A stretch of DNA of 64,000 bases from Actinoplanes philippinensis (GTDB lineage Bacteria; Actinomycetota; Actinomycetes; Mycobacteriales; Micromonosporaceae): assembly GCF_900113015.1 (NCBI RefSeq), contig NZ_FONV01000025.1:1-64000 (forward strand). The letters run 5' to 3'. The notes beneath the pieces were generated by a model. That model saw only the letters and a program-made list of their open reading frames with translations, did not search any database and was not told the DNA's origin. A program made the position numbers and the translations under genes. Of the stretch, positions 53,544 through 62,540 are shown piece by piece. Every line of letters begins with the position of its first letter. Within the stretch, counting starts at the first letter, position 1.

Positions 53544-55955
53544 TCAGGGCTGCAGCGCCGGCACGGTGAGGTGGGCGCGCAGCTCGTCGGCGGGCTCCGG
53601 GCGGCCCAGGTGGTATCCCTGCGCGTATTTGCAACCCATCACGGTGAGCAGGGTGAGCTGCTCGGCCTCCTCGACGCCCTCGGCGACGACCCGCAGCCCG
53701 AGCGTGTGCCCCAGCTGCACGATCGCGCTGACCAGCTCCTGCTGGCGCCCGTTGCCGACCAGCCCGGTGATGAACGAGCGGTCGATCTTGAGCACGTCGA
53801 CCGGGATGTCGCGCAGATAGCCGAGCGACGAGTAGCCGGTCCCGAAGTCGTCAATCGCGATCTTGACGCCCAGCTCGCGCAGCTCCTCCAGCCGGGCCGA
53901 GGTGACCGCCAGGTCGCGCATCATCACCGTCTCGGTCAGCTCCAGCACCAGGCAGTGCGGCGACAGGCCGGTGGTGGCCAGGGCGTACGCCACATGATCG
54001 GTGAGGTCGGGCAGGTCGAGGTGGATCGCGGACAGGTTGACGCTGACCCACGCCGGGGCGCTCTCCGGGCTCTCCTCCTGCCAGCGGCGGATGGTCCGGC
54101 ACGCCTCGAGCAGGATCCACCGGTCGATCTCGATGATCATCCCGGTCTCCTCGGCGAGCGGGATGAACGAGCCGGGCTGCTGCAGCCCGCGTTCCGGGTC
54201 CTGCCAGCGGACCAGCGCCTCCGCCCCGGACACCTGGCCGTCCGGCAGCGCGACCACCGGCTGCAGGTGCAGGCGCAGCTCGCCGCGGTGCACCGCCTCA
54301 CGCAGCCGGGACTCCTGGTCGAGCCGGCTGAGCAACTGCTCGTGCATCCGGGTCTCGAAGATCAGGAACCGGTTCTTGCCCTGGTCCTTGGCCGCGTACA
54401 TGGCCACGTCGGCGTTGCGGACCACCTCGTCGGCGTCGGCGAACCGGCCGGCCTCCGGCACCACGCCGATGCTGACCGTGACGAGCGCCTCCCGGCCGTG
54501 CACCACGAACGGCCGGCCGAGCGCCGCGAGACAGCCGCCGGCCATCTCCTCGACGGTCGCCGCGTCGGCGCCCTCCAGCAGCACGGCGAACTCGTCGCCA
54601 CCGAGCCGGGCCACCGTGTCCTGCGGGCGCAGCACCGCGCTGAGCCGTTCCGCAGCGGTCCGCAGCAGCAGGTCGCCGGCGTTGTGCCCGAGGCTGTCGT
54701 TGACCCGTTTGAAGCCGTCCAGGTCCAGGTAGAACAGGGCGATCCGTTCACCGGAGGCCCGTGACCGGGTGAGCGCGTGGTCCAGCCGGTCGAGCAGCAG
54801 CTTGCGGTTGGGCAGGCCGGTCAGCCCGTCGTGCAGAGCCTGGTGGCGCAGGTCGCGCTCCAGGTCCCGCTGCCGGGTGACGTCGCGCAGCAGGATGACC
54901 GCGCCGATCCGGTGGCCCTCCTTCTCCAGCGCGCTGATCGTGTACTCGACCCGGACCTCGGTGCCGTCCGGCCGCTGCAGCCGACCCTCCCGGGTGCCGT
55001 TGACCAGGCTCTCGCCCGCCTCCGGCAGCAGCACGCCCGCCTCACGCTGGAGCAGGCCCGCGACGCCGAGCCCGGTGATCCGCCCGGCCGCCTCGTTGGC
55101 GAAGGCGATCCGGCCGGCCGCGTCGACGCCGCAGATGCCCTCGCCGGCGCCGGCCAGGATGCTGTCGGTGTACTCCTTGGCGAGGATCTCCCGAGCCGAA
55201 CGTTCCAGCTGCTCGGCCATCGAGTTGAAGGCGCGGGCCAGGCGGCCGATCTCGTCCTTGCCGTCGTGCGGGACCCGATGGGTGTAGTCGCCGGTGCGGA
55301 TGGTGCGCACCGCGGTGGTGAGCGAGGTGATCCGCCGGACCAGCGAGCCGGAGAGCCCCAGCCCGAGGGCGAGGACCAGCACGATCACCACAGCGGCGCT
55401 GACCAGGGTGACGTACTGCGCCGGCCGGGTCGCGGCCATCATCTGGTCGTAGAGCGGCGTGTACTCGTTGATCACCGCGCCGATCCGGATGCCCGCCCGG
55501 TTGTGCATCGGCACGACGACCTGCATGATGCCGTCCGGGTAGTCCTCACTCTTCTCGACGAACACCCGGGACCGGCCGTCCTCGATCGTCCTGCCGACCT
55601 CGTCGCCGCGGTCCTCGTCGAAGACCGTGCCGATGTGCTCCCGGATCACGTCGCCGAGCACGTACTGCAGGGCGTCGACGACCACCACGTCCCGGTGCTG
55701 GATGTCGTGCATCCGCTGCAGGTAGTTGTCGAGCGCCCGCGGGCTGAAGTAGAGCGGCTGGACGATCTCGTTCTCGCTGTCCGCCGGGAGCCCGAGGGTG
55801 ACGTCCAGTGCGATGCCCTGGGCGATGCGGACGGCCTCGTCCTTGGCCGCCTGCTCGGCCGACCGGGTGGACGACTGCCAGGCGATCCCGCCGGTCACCG
55901 CGACGAGCATGGCGACCAGCAGATACCCACCCAGCAGCTTCTGCCGTACGTTCAT
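53544..55955 (-). CDS. HAMP-PAS-GGDEF-EAL cyclic-di-GMP protein
   Basis: An 803-residue membrane signalling protein. It has transmembrane helices at about 9-26 and 180-203 bracketing an extracellular sensor (27-179), then HAMP (200-253), PAS (256-360), GGDEF (375-535) and EAL (550-795). The diguanylate cyclase motif GGDEF (452-456) and the phosphodiesterase motif EAL (579-581, plus DDFGTGYSS) are both intact, so it may make and degrade c-di-GMP. The ATG at 55955 has a GGGGGTGGG ribosome site. A second GGDEF-EAL gene ends 60 bp upstream in the same direction, so the two are probably co-transcribed. Confidence 0.93.
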   Translation of the reverse strand: MNVRQKLLGGYLLVAMLVAVTGGIAWQSSTRSAEQAAKDEAVRIAQGIALDVTLGLPADSENEIVQPLYFSPRALDNYLQRMHDIQHRDVVVVDALQYVLGDVIREHIGTVFDEDRGDEVGRTIEDGRSRVFVEKSEDYPDGIMQVVVPMHNRAGIRIGAVINEYTPLYDQMMAATRPAQYVTLVSAAVVIVLVLALGLGLSGSLVRRITSLTTAVRTIRTGDYTHRVPHDGKDEIGRLARAFNSMAEQLERSAREILAKEYTDSILAGAGEGICGVDAAGRIAFANEAAGRITGLGVAGLLQREAGVLLPEAGESLVNGTREGRLQRPDGTEVRVEYTISALEKEGHRIGAVILLRDVTRQRDLERDLRHQALHDGLTGLPNRKLLLDRLDHALTRSRASGERIALFYLDLDGFKRVNDSLGHNAGDLLLRTAAERLSAVLRPQDTVARLGGDEFAVLLEGADAATVEEMAGGCLAALGRPFVVHGREALVTVSIGVVPEAGRFADADEVVRNADVAMYAAKDQGKNRFLIFETRMHEQLLSRLDQESRLREAVHRGELRLHLQPVVALPDGQVSGAEALVRWQDPERGLQQPGSFIPLAEETGMIIEIDRWILLEACRTIRRWQEESPESAPAWVSVNLSAIHLDLPDLTDHVAYALATTGLSPHCLVLELTETVMMRDLAVTSARLEELRELGVKIAIDDFGTGYSSLGYLRDIPVDVLKIDRSFITGLVGNGRQQELVSAIVQLGHTLGLRVVAEGVEEAEQLTLLTVMGCKYAQGYHLGRPEPADELRAHLTVPALQP

Positions 55956-56014
55956 TCCCACCCCCACTCCGACGTTGCCCTAGATCGGCCTGCAGGATGC
56001 GGAGATGAGCCGAA

Positions 56015-58276
56015 TCAGGTCAGCTGAACCGGCCGGGCCGTGATCATCAGTGCGATGTCGGTCTCCGGCAGCGGGCGCGCGAAGTGGTATCCCTGGGCGT
56101 AGCGGTATCCGGCCCGGTGCAGCCGCTCGGCCTGCTCGGCGGTCTCCACGCCCTCGGCGACGGCCTGCATCCGCAGTCCCTCGGTGATCCCGATCAGGCT
56201 GTCCACGATGACGGCCTGCGGGCTGTCGGTGGTCACCCCGTCGACGAACGACTTGTCCACCTTCAGCCAGTCGACCGGGCAGTCCACCAGCAGGCTGAGC
56301 GACGACTGGCCGGTGCCGAAGTCGTCGAGCGCGATGGTCAGCCCCTGCGCGGCCAGCGCCCGCAGCACCTCCAGCGCCACCCCGGTGCCGAGGACCGCGG
56401 TCTCGGTGACCTCCACGGTCAGCCGGGACGGGTCGACCCCGGCCGCCGACAGCATCTCCGCCACCTCCGCCGGGAAGCCGGGCTCGCCCAGCTGGCGGGC
56501 CGACACGTTGACGCTGACCTTGGCCGGCGCGTCCGGCCCGAGCTCGCGCTCCCACCGGGCGGCCTGCCCGACGGCCTGCTCCAGGACCCAGCGGCCCAGC
56601 TCGACGATCTGCCCGTTGCGCTCGGCCAGCGGGATGAACACGGCCGGCGAGACCAGGCCGTGCGCCGGGTGCCGCCAGCGGACCAGGGCCTCCACCCCGG
56701 CGAGCCGGCCGTGCGGCAGCTCGACGATCGGCTGGTAGACCAGGAACAACTCGTCGCGGGCGATGGCCTGGCGCAGGTCGGCGGCGAGCCGGGCGTCGTC
56801 GTCGGCGAGCCGGTCCATGATCGGGTCGAACCAGGTCCACCGGCCGCCACCCGCGGTCTTCGCGGCGTACATCGCCACGTCGGCGCGGCGCAGCAGCTCC
56901 CCGGCGGTGTCGTCGGGACGGCTCGCGGTCACGCCGAGGCTGATCCGGGGTGTCATCTCCAGGTCGCCGGCCAGCACCGGCCTCTGCACCACGGCGAGCA
57001 GCTCGTGCAGCAGCGCGTCGGTGTCCGCCTCGGTCCGGCCGGGCAGGAGCAGGGTGAACTCGTCGCCGCCGAGGCGGGCCACGGTGTCGCCGGGAAGCAG
57101 CCGGTCCCGCAGGCGGTGGCTGATCGTCTGCAGCAGGGCGTCGCCGGTGGTGTGGCCGTACCGGTCGTTCACCTCCTTGAAGTCGTCCAGGTCGAGCAGC
57201 GCCACCACGAACGGCTCACCGCCGGACAGCCGCGCCGACAGCTCCCCGGTGTACGCCGCCCGGCTCCCGATCCCGGTGAGCGCGTCGTGGGTCACCTGGT
57301 GGTCGACGGCTTCCAGCAGACGCCTGTTCTCGTGCATGGTGGTGAGCTGCCGCAGCACCACGAGCAGGGTGACCACGGTGGCGGCGATCGCCATCCGCGC
57401 CTCCTCGCCGCTCTGCGGGATCTCCGTCTCCAGGACCGCGAACAGGAGAAGACCGACGGAGAGGTACGGCGCGAGGCTGAGCCGCCGCGACACGGGCCGG
57501 GCCGGTGGCCGGCGCCGGCCGCGGGACTGCCGGCGGGCCGCGAGGATCGCGGTGATCTGGGACATCGGGAAGGCGATCAGGGCGGTGTGCAGGTACGGCC
57601 GGTCGACGATGAACGGCGCCATCGTCCCGCTCGCCGCGGCCAGGGCCACCCCGGCCGAGAGGATGTGCAGCGAGCCCCGGTCCAGGCCGCCGGCTCCCGC
57701 GAAGGCCACCTTCACGAAGGTGATCAGGGAGACCGCCGCCACCATGAGGATCACCAGCATCGACGCCGGTTTGGCGTTGGGGGAGCCGGTGAAGTCGATC
57801 CGGCTCAGCGACCAGTGCCAGATCAGCACTCCGGTGGTGACCACGACGATGCCGGAGTCCAGGCCGAACCGGATCCAGTCGGCGCTGCTGCGCTGCCAGG
57901 TGGGCAGCCGCAGCAGCGCCCAGAGCACCACGGCCAGCGCGCACCCGAAGATCAGCTGGGTCCGGACGCTGTTCTGCTGGGACAGCGCCGGCCCGGCCAG
58001 GGCGTCGTACATGCAGCTGAGCGAGGCCGGGATGAGCAGCGCGCAGCCGAGGCCGAGCCGGCCCCAGAACGCGCGGGTGGGGTGGTCCAGGGCGGCGCAC
58101 CGGGCGGTCCGCCGGCACTCCAGGACGACCAGCAGTGACATCACCGGCATCACCAGCCAGGCGATCGCCGGATGACTCCAGGTGTGGCCCAGGCCGATGA
58201 GGAACCAGCCGACCTGGACGGCGAACAGGCCGAGGGCGGTGATCAGGACGAGATCGGGGCGGTGCCGGACGTACAT
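56015..58276 (-). CDS. Multi-pass membrane GGDEF-EAL protein
   Basis: A 753-residue protein with an N-terminal region of about eight to nine transmembrane helices (about 8-310), then GGDEF (about 325-480) and EAL (about 495-745). GGDEF at 403-407 and EAL at 529-531 with DDFGTGQSS are intact. The membrane part has no recognised sensor domain name. It acts at the membrane on c-di-GMP; net activity cannot be predicted. The ATG at 58276 directly precedes the first helix. The downstream gene (53544-55955) follows after 59 bp. Confidence 0.92.
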   Translation of the reverse strand: MYVRHRPDLVLITALGLFAVQVGWFLIGLGHTWSHPAIAWLVMPVMSLLVVLECRRTARCAALDHPTRAFWGRLGLGCALLIPASLSCMYDALAGPALSQQNSVRTQLIFGCALAVVLWALLRLPTWQRSSADWIRFGLDSGIVVVTTGVLIWHWSLSRIDFTGSPNAKPASMLVILMVAAVSLITFVKVAFAGAGGLDRGSLHILSAGVALAAASGTMAPFIVDRPYLHTALIAFPMSQITAILAARRQSRGRRRPPARPVSRRLSLAPYLSVGLLLFAVLETEIPQSGEEARMAIAATVVTLLVVLRQLTTMHENRRLLEAVDHQVTHDALTGIGSRAAYTGELSARLSGGEPFVVALLDLDDFKEVNDRYGHTTGDALLQTISHRLRDRLLPGDTVARLGGDEFTLLLPGRTEADTDALLHELLAVVQRPVLAGDLEMTPRISLGVTASRPDDTAGELLRRADVAMYAAKTAGGGRWTWFDPIMDRLADDDARLAADLRQAIARDELFLVYQPIVELPHGRLAGVEALVRWRHPAHGLVSPAVFIPLAERNGQIVELGRWVLEQAVGQAARWERELGPDAPAKVSVNVSARQLGEPGFPAEVAEMLSAAGVDPSRLTVEVTETAVLGTGVALEVLRALAAQGLTIALDDFGTGQSSLSLLVDCPVDWLKVDKSFVDGVTTDSPQAVIVDSLIGITEGLRMQAVAEGVETAEQAERLHRAGYRYAQGYHFARPLPETDIALMITARPVQLT

Positions 58277-58424
58277 GGTCCGCTGATCGGATCGGCGCCG
58301 GACGGGTGTAGGAAATGTCAGCTCTATCCCAGCCGTTCGGTCCCCTCAGGGTCAGCCGACCTCGGCCGATCAGGACCGTTCGAACGGCGGCTGTCCGGCC
58401 GCCCGCGCCCGGAGGTGACCGCTG

Positions 58425-58649
58425 GTGGATCCGCTGCTGCTGCTCCTGCGTGAAGAGATGTCCCGCAAGCTGTCGGAGGCGGCCGGCACGATGGCCGCGA
58501 CCATGGAGGTGCTCAGCGCGACCCGGACGATCGCCGGTGACGTGCGCGGCACCGAGTCGCTGCGCGCCGCCATCGAGGAGTTGGGCACCACCCGCGACCA
58601 CCTGCTCCAGCAGGCCCGCACCCTGGAGGCGTTCGCGCCGCGGGGCTGA
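58425..58649 (+). CDS. Small helical protein
   Basis: A 74-residue protein, mostly helical (LREEMSRKLSEAAGTMAATMEVL; SLRAAIEELGTTRDHLLQQARTLEAF), likely a coiled coil. The GTG at 58425 has a GGAGGTGA ribosome site 6 bases upstream, which supports it being real. No family is recognised. It lies divergent from the GGDEF-EAL genes and 48 bp before the phosphatase gene. Confidence 0.65.
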   Translation: MDPLLLLLREEMSRKLSEAAGTMAATMEVLSATRTIAGDVRGTESLRAAIEELGTTRDHLLQQARTLEAFAPRG

Positions 58650-58697
58650 CCTGGGCCGGGCGGGATAACGGCGGCCCGGCGTGGGTAAGGCCCCGGC

Positions 58698-59414
58698 ATG
58701 GAGCAACTGCACTGGCTGGCGGTGGTGCGGCACGGTCTCAGCACCGGCAACGTCACCGCCCAGGACGCCGAGACGTCCGGCGCCGAGCTGATCGACATCC
58801 CGGAGCGCGACGCCGACGTGCCGCTCGCCCCGGCCGGCCGGGAGCAGGCCGAGGCCGTCGGCCGCCACCTGGCCGGGCGCCGGCTCGATCTGGCGGTGGT
58901 CTCGCCCTATCGGCGCACCCGGCAGACCGCGGAGATCGCGCTCGCCGGCAGCGGCGTCCCGGTCGTCGTCGACGAGCGCCTGCGCGACCGGGAGCTGGGC
59001 GTGCTGGACCTGCTGACCGCCCGCGGGGTGCGGGCCCGCCTGCCGGACGAGGCCCGCCGGCGGGAGCGGCTCGGCAAGTTCTACTACCGCCCGCCGGGCG
59101 GCGAGTCCTGGGCCGACGTGCTGCTGCGGCTGCGCGCCGTGCTCCGCGAGATCCGCGAGGACCACCCCGGCGGCCGGGTCGTCCTGTTCGCCCACGAGGC
59201 GACCGTGCTGATGGTCCGCTACCTGGCCGAGCACCTGAGCGAGCCCGAACTGATGGAGCTGGCCCGCGGCAGCACGATCGCGAACTGCTCGATCAGCAGC
59301 TGGCGGCTCACCGCCGGCCGGCTCGAACCGGAGCTGTTCAACGCGGTCGACCACCTGCACCGGCACGACGCCCCGCCGACCACGCAGGAGGACGTCAATG
59401 CCGAACCGGTCTGA
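58698..59414 (+). CDS. Histidine phosphatase family protein
   Basis: A 238-residue phosphoglycerate-mutase-like phosphatase. The catalytic RHG is at 11-13, SPYRRTRQTA (about 73-82) supplies the second arginine, Glu at DRELG is the general acid region, and the second catalytic His is in LFAHEATVL. Substrates range from sugar phosphates to phosphoproteins; none can be assigned. The last 17 bases overlap the start of the NAD(P)H-hydrate dehydratase gene, indicating coupling, so a role in nucleotide or cofactor housekeeping is possible. Confidence 0.88.
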   Translation: MEQLHWLAVVRHGLSTGNVTAQDAETSGAELIDIPERDADVPLAPAGREQAEAVGRHLAGRRLDLAVVSPYRRTRQTAEIALAGSGVPVVVDERLRDRELGVLDLLTARGVRARLPDEARRRERLGKFYYRPPGGESWADVLLRLRAVLREIREDHPGGRVVLFAHEATVLMVRYLAEHLSEPELMELARGSTIANCSISSWRLTAGRLEPELFNAVDHLHRHDAPPTTQEDVNAEPV

Positions 59415-60243
59415 GGAACGGGTCGTCACACCCGGGCTGCTGCGCGACTGGCCGCTGCCGAGCCCGACGGGTGACAAGACGTCGCGGGGCACCGTGCTGG
59501 TGATCGGCGGCGCCCGGTGCACGCCGGGCGCGGTGCTGCTGGCCGGGGTCGCGGCGATGCGGGCCGGCGCCGGGCGGCTGCAACTGGCGGTCGCGGAGGA
59601 GTCGGCGGTGCCGTTGAGCATCAGCGTCCCGGAGGCGAAGGTGGTGGGCCTGACACCGGACGGCGCGCCCTCCGACGAGGTGCTGGAGATGTCCGCCGCG
59701 GCCGACGTGATCGCGCTCGGGCCGGGGCTCGACGACGTCGACCGGACGACCCGGCTGATGACGGCGGTTCTCGGCGCGGCCGGCCGGGACACCGCGGTGG
59801 TGCTCGACGCGTACGCCCTCGGCGCCCTCAGCAAGGACGCCGGCCTGCTGCGCCAGTCCCGGGCCGTGCTCACCCCCAACCTGGTCGAGGCCGGCCACCT
59901 CCTGGGCCGCGACCCCGGCGACGACCTGGCCGGGGCCGCTCACGAACTGGCCGTCCGCCACGACGCGGTGGTCTCCGTCCACGGCCACATCGCCGCGCCG
60001 GACGGGTCGGCCTGGCGGGAGGAGAGCGGCGACGCCGGCCTGGGCACCTCCGGCAGCGGGGACGTCCGCGCCGGGATCGTGGCCGGGCTGCTGGCCCGTG
60101 GGGCCGAGCCGGCGCAGGCCGCCTGCTGGGCCGCGTTCGCGCACGCGGTCAGCGGCCAGCGGCTGGCTCCCCGGTTCGGCCGGGTGGGCTTCCTGGCCCG
60201 TGAGCTCGTCGACCAGGTGGCATCGACGATCGCCTCGGTCTGA
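59398..60243 (+). CDS. nnrD: ADP-dependent NAD(P)H-hydrate dehydratase
   Basis: A 281-residue ribokinase-fold enzyme repairing hydrated NAD(P)H. It has the N-terminal substrate segment GTVLVIGGARCTPGAVLLAGVAAMRAGAG, GPGLD near 108, and the catalytic aspartate motif GTSGSGDVRAG near the C-terminus. The usual TPHPGE motif reads TPNLVE here, a departure at a conserved position. The NnrE epimerase domain, often fused, is absent. The ATG lies inside the phosphatase gene end. Cytoplasmic. Confidence 0.88.
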   Translation: MPNRSEERVVTPGLLRDWPLPSPTGDKTSRGTVLVIGGARCTPGAVLLAGVAAMRAGAGRLQLAVAEESAVPLSISVPEAKVVGLTPDGAPSDEVLEMSAAADVIALGPGLDDVDRTTRLMTAVLGAAGRDTAVVLDAYALGALSKDAGLLRQSRAVLTPNLVEAGHLLGRDPGDDLAGAAHELAVRHDAVVSVHGHIAAPDGSAWREESGDAGLGTSGSGDVRAGIVAGLLARGAEPAQAACWAAFAHAVSGQRLAPRFGRVGFLARELVDQVASTIASV

Positions 60244-60253
60244 CCGTTCGTGA

Positions 60254-61282
60254 TCAGGTCTCGAACGACGCCCAGTCCAGGCCGATGCGGCGCAGACGGC
60301 GTAGTGCGGCCGGGTCGCGGGCGGCGACGTACACCTCGAACCAGTCGGCGTCGTCCTCACCGACCAGCGCCACCGTGTCCGGCCCGGCGTAGATCCGGGT
60401 CCGCGCGCACGGCCAGCGCAGCGGCCGCAGCGGCACCCGTTTCAGCGGCGCGACGATCCGCCGGGCCTGCGCCCGGTCGGCGAAGGCCATCCCACCCGGT
60501 GCGAGACCTTCCGGCGGCCGGTCCATCGCCACCCGGGTCAGGGTCAGCAGCAGGAGGTACGCCGACAGCCGTTCCCGCTCGCGCAGGGGCTGGTCGCTGA
60601 GCCCTCGGTAGTAGACGTGCGGGTCCTCGGCGCCCGCCTCGATCAGCAGCTCGAACGTGCCGTCCCCGGACTCGCCGAAGACCCGTGGGTCACCCGGCCC
60701 GGGTTCGGGGTGGATCTGCAGCGCCCCGTCGTACAGCTCCGGTCGTCCGCCGGCCAGCAGGTGGAAGGCCCGCAGCGGCTCCGGCTGCCCGCCGGCCGGT
60801 GGCGGGGCGCCGGCCGGGACGTGGCCGTACCAGTCGCCGACGAACCCTTCGAGGGCCTTGATCGGGTCCTCCGGCAGCAGGTCGAGCCAGTCCGCGCCGG
60901 CGGTGGCGCCGGCCGTGCCGGCGACGGTCAGCAGATGCTCCGGCAGGGGCGTATCCAGCCGCAGGTCAAGCCGTTTGAGCAGGCCACGGCGTCGGGCAGC
61001 CTCGGTGACCCGGGCGGTGCCGAGCGCCAGGCAGCCGTCCGGCAGCCGGGCGAAGGTGTGCAGCGCGGGCCCGTCGCCGCCGGTGAGCCGGCCCTCGACC
61101 AACCGGGGGAACGGGCCGTCGACCCGCAGGTCCTCCGCGTTGCGCAGCCCGGTGGCGATCACGACGGTGCCGTCCGGACCGGCCGCGAAGACGGCGTCAG
61201 CGGTCTCGTGGACCCGCGCGCCCGGCCCGGCCACGGCGAGCGCCGCGCTCTCGGCGACGACGGACCAGAGGCGGATCTCCAC
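60254..61282 (-). CDS. Hypothetical protein
   Basis: A 342-residue protein I do not recognise. It alternates strand-like and Ala/Leu-rich segments (VVAESAALAVAGPGARVHET, DPHVYYRGLSDQPLRERERLSAYLLLLTL) with a Trp/Tyr-rich C-terminus ending in LRRIGLDWASFET. No secretion signal or membrane helix is visible. The GTG at 61282 follows GGTGGG; the frame runs upstream but overlaps the divergent lipoprotein gene. It converges with nnrD with a 10-bp gap. Confidence 0.65.
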   Translation of the reverse strand: MEIRLWSVVAESAALAVAGPGARVHETADAVFAAGPDGTVVIATGLRNAEDLRVDGPFPRLVEGRLTGGDGPALHTFARLPDGCLALGTARVTEAARRRGLLKRLDLRLDTPLPEHLLTVAGTAGATAGADWLDLLPEDPIKALEGFVGDWYGHVPAGAPPPAGGQPEPLRAFHLLAGGRPELYDGALQIHPEPGPGDPRVFGESGDGTFELLIEAGAEDPHVYYRGLSDQPLRERERLSAYLLLLTLTRVAMDRPPEGLAPGGMAFADRAQARRIVAPLKRVPLRPLRWPCARTRIYAGPDTVALVGEDDADWFEVYVAARDPAALRRLRRIGLDWASFET

Positions 61283-61496
61283 CGGCCCACCGTAGATCCC
61301 GCCGGCCAGCGGCGCCGCGCCGGTGGCCGGGACCGCCGAGCCCTGTCGACGCACGTCGGGACGGTGCGCGCGGGTGGCCTCCCCCTCGGCGGCCACCCGC
61401 GCGCGAGTCTCCGACGGTATCCGGTGCCGGCGGCTTCTGCCCCGCGCCTGACGAGACCCGTACCGGATCCGTACACGTACGGCGGACGATGCGCCC

Positions 61497-62408
61497 ATGC
61501 CCCGCCTGCTGCCGCTCGCGCTCACGCTGCTGTTCCTGCTGCCCGCCGGATGCTCCCGCGACGACGACCCGATCGGTCCCGGAAGCACCACGCACACCCT
61601 GGGAGAACGGACCTTCCGTACCTACCGTCCGCCGTCGCTGCCGTCCGGGCGGGCGGTCCCGCTGGTGCTGGTGCTGCACGGCGGGGCGGGTTCCGGGACA
61701 CAGGCGGAGCGGGCGTACGGCTGGGACGCCGCCGCCGACCGCGACGGTTTCCTGGTCGCCTACCCCGACGGCGCCGGCCGCTCGTGGAACGCCGGCCCCG
61801 GCTGCTGCGGCCCGGCCACCCGGGACGGCGTCGACGACGTCGCGTTCCTCGAGGCCGTGGTGGCGGCGGTGTCCCGGGGCGCGCCGGTCGACGCGTCCCG
61901 GGTCCGGGTCACCGGCATGTCCAACGGGGCGATGATGGCGTACCGGCTGGCCTGCGACAGCACCGTCTTCTCCGCGATCGCCCCGGTCGCCGGCACCGTC
62001 ATCGGCGACTGCCCGCACCCCGCGCCGGTCGCGGTCCTGCACGTCCACGGCACCGCCGACGGGAGCGTCCCGTGGGCGGGCGGCCCCGGCAGACGCGACA
62101 ACGGCGGCGCCGGCCGTGTCCCGATCCGCATCGACGGCCCGGCCGTGCCCGACATGATCGCCGCGTGGCGTTCCGCCGCCTCCTGCGCCGCACCGGCCGA
62201 AACCGTCGACGGCCCGGTGACCAGGTCGATCGCTGCCTGTCCGGGCGGCCGCACGGTCGAACTGATCAGCATCGCCGGCGCGGGCCACCAGTGGCCCGGC
62301 GCCACCCCGGCCAACCCGGCCGTCACCGCGGCTCTCGGCCTCGACCCGCCGTCCACCGCCGTGGACGCCACCACCGAGATAGCCCGCTTCTTCGCCGCCG
62401 CCCCCTGA
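61497..62408 (+). CDS. Lipoprotein PHB-depolymerase/feruloyl-esterase-like hydrolase
   Basis: A 303-residue alpha/beta hydrolase of the CE1/PHB depolymerase (LpqC-like) family. A lipoprotein signal peptide ends in LPAG-Cys19. LVLHGGAGSG forms the oxyanion region, the nucleophile Ser is in GMSNGAM, the acid is probably in HVHGTADGSVPW, and the His is in GAGHQWPG. It should be anchored outside the membrane and cut polyester or plant-phenolic esters; the substrate is unknown. A 16-bp tandem repeat starts at its last codon. Confidence 0.88.
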   Translation: MPRLLPLALTLLFLLPAGCSRDDDPIGPGSTTHTLGERTFRTYRPPSLPSGRAVPLVLVLHGGAGSGTQAERAYGWDAAADRDGFLVAYPDGAGRSWNAGPGCCGPATRDGVDDVAFLEAVVAAVSRGAPVDASRVRVTGMSNGAMMAYRLACDSTVFSAIAPVAGTVIGDCPHPAPVAVLHVHGTADGSVPWAGGPGRRDNGGAGRVPIRIDGPAVPDMIAAWRSAASCAAPAETVDGPVTRSIAACPGGRTVELISIAGAGHQWPGATPANPAVTAALGLDPPSTAVDATTEIARFFAAAP

Positions 62409-62483
62409 AGTTCGCCGCTCCTGAAGCTCGCCGCTCCTGAAGCCCGCCGCTCCTGAAGCCCGCCGCTCCTGAAGCCCGCCGCT
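62404..62483. repeat. Five 16-bp tandem repeats
   Basis: Five units of cctgaagcccgccgct (first two with one or two changes) run from the last bases of the esterase gene into the gap before the convergent membrane protein gene. The 16-bp length is not a multiple of three and each unit carries a TGA. Confidence 0.9.
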
Positions 62484-62540
62484 TTTAGAACGGCCCCTGG
62501 AGCGCGCCGCCCTCTGGAAACGCGGGACCGGCCGTGGGGT

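Noticed and set aside
57216..59879. An 887-codon minus-strand frame spanning four genes
   Set aside because: It overlaps nnrD, the phosphatase and the small protein on the opposite strand and has Arg/Pro-rich shadow composition.
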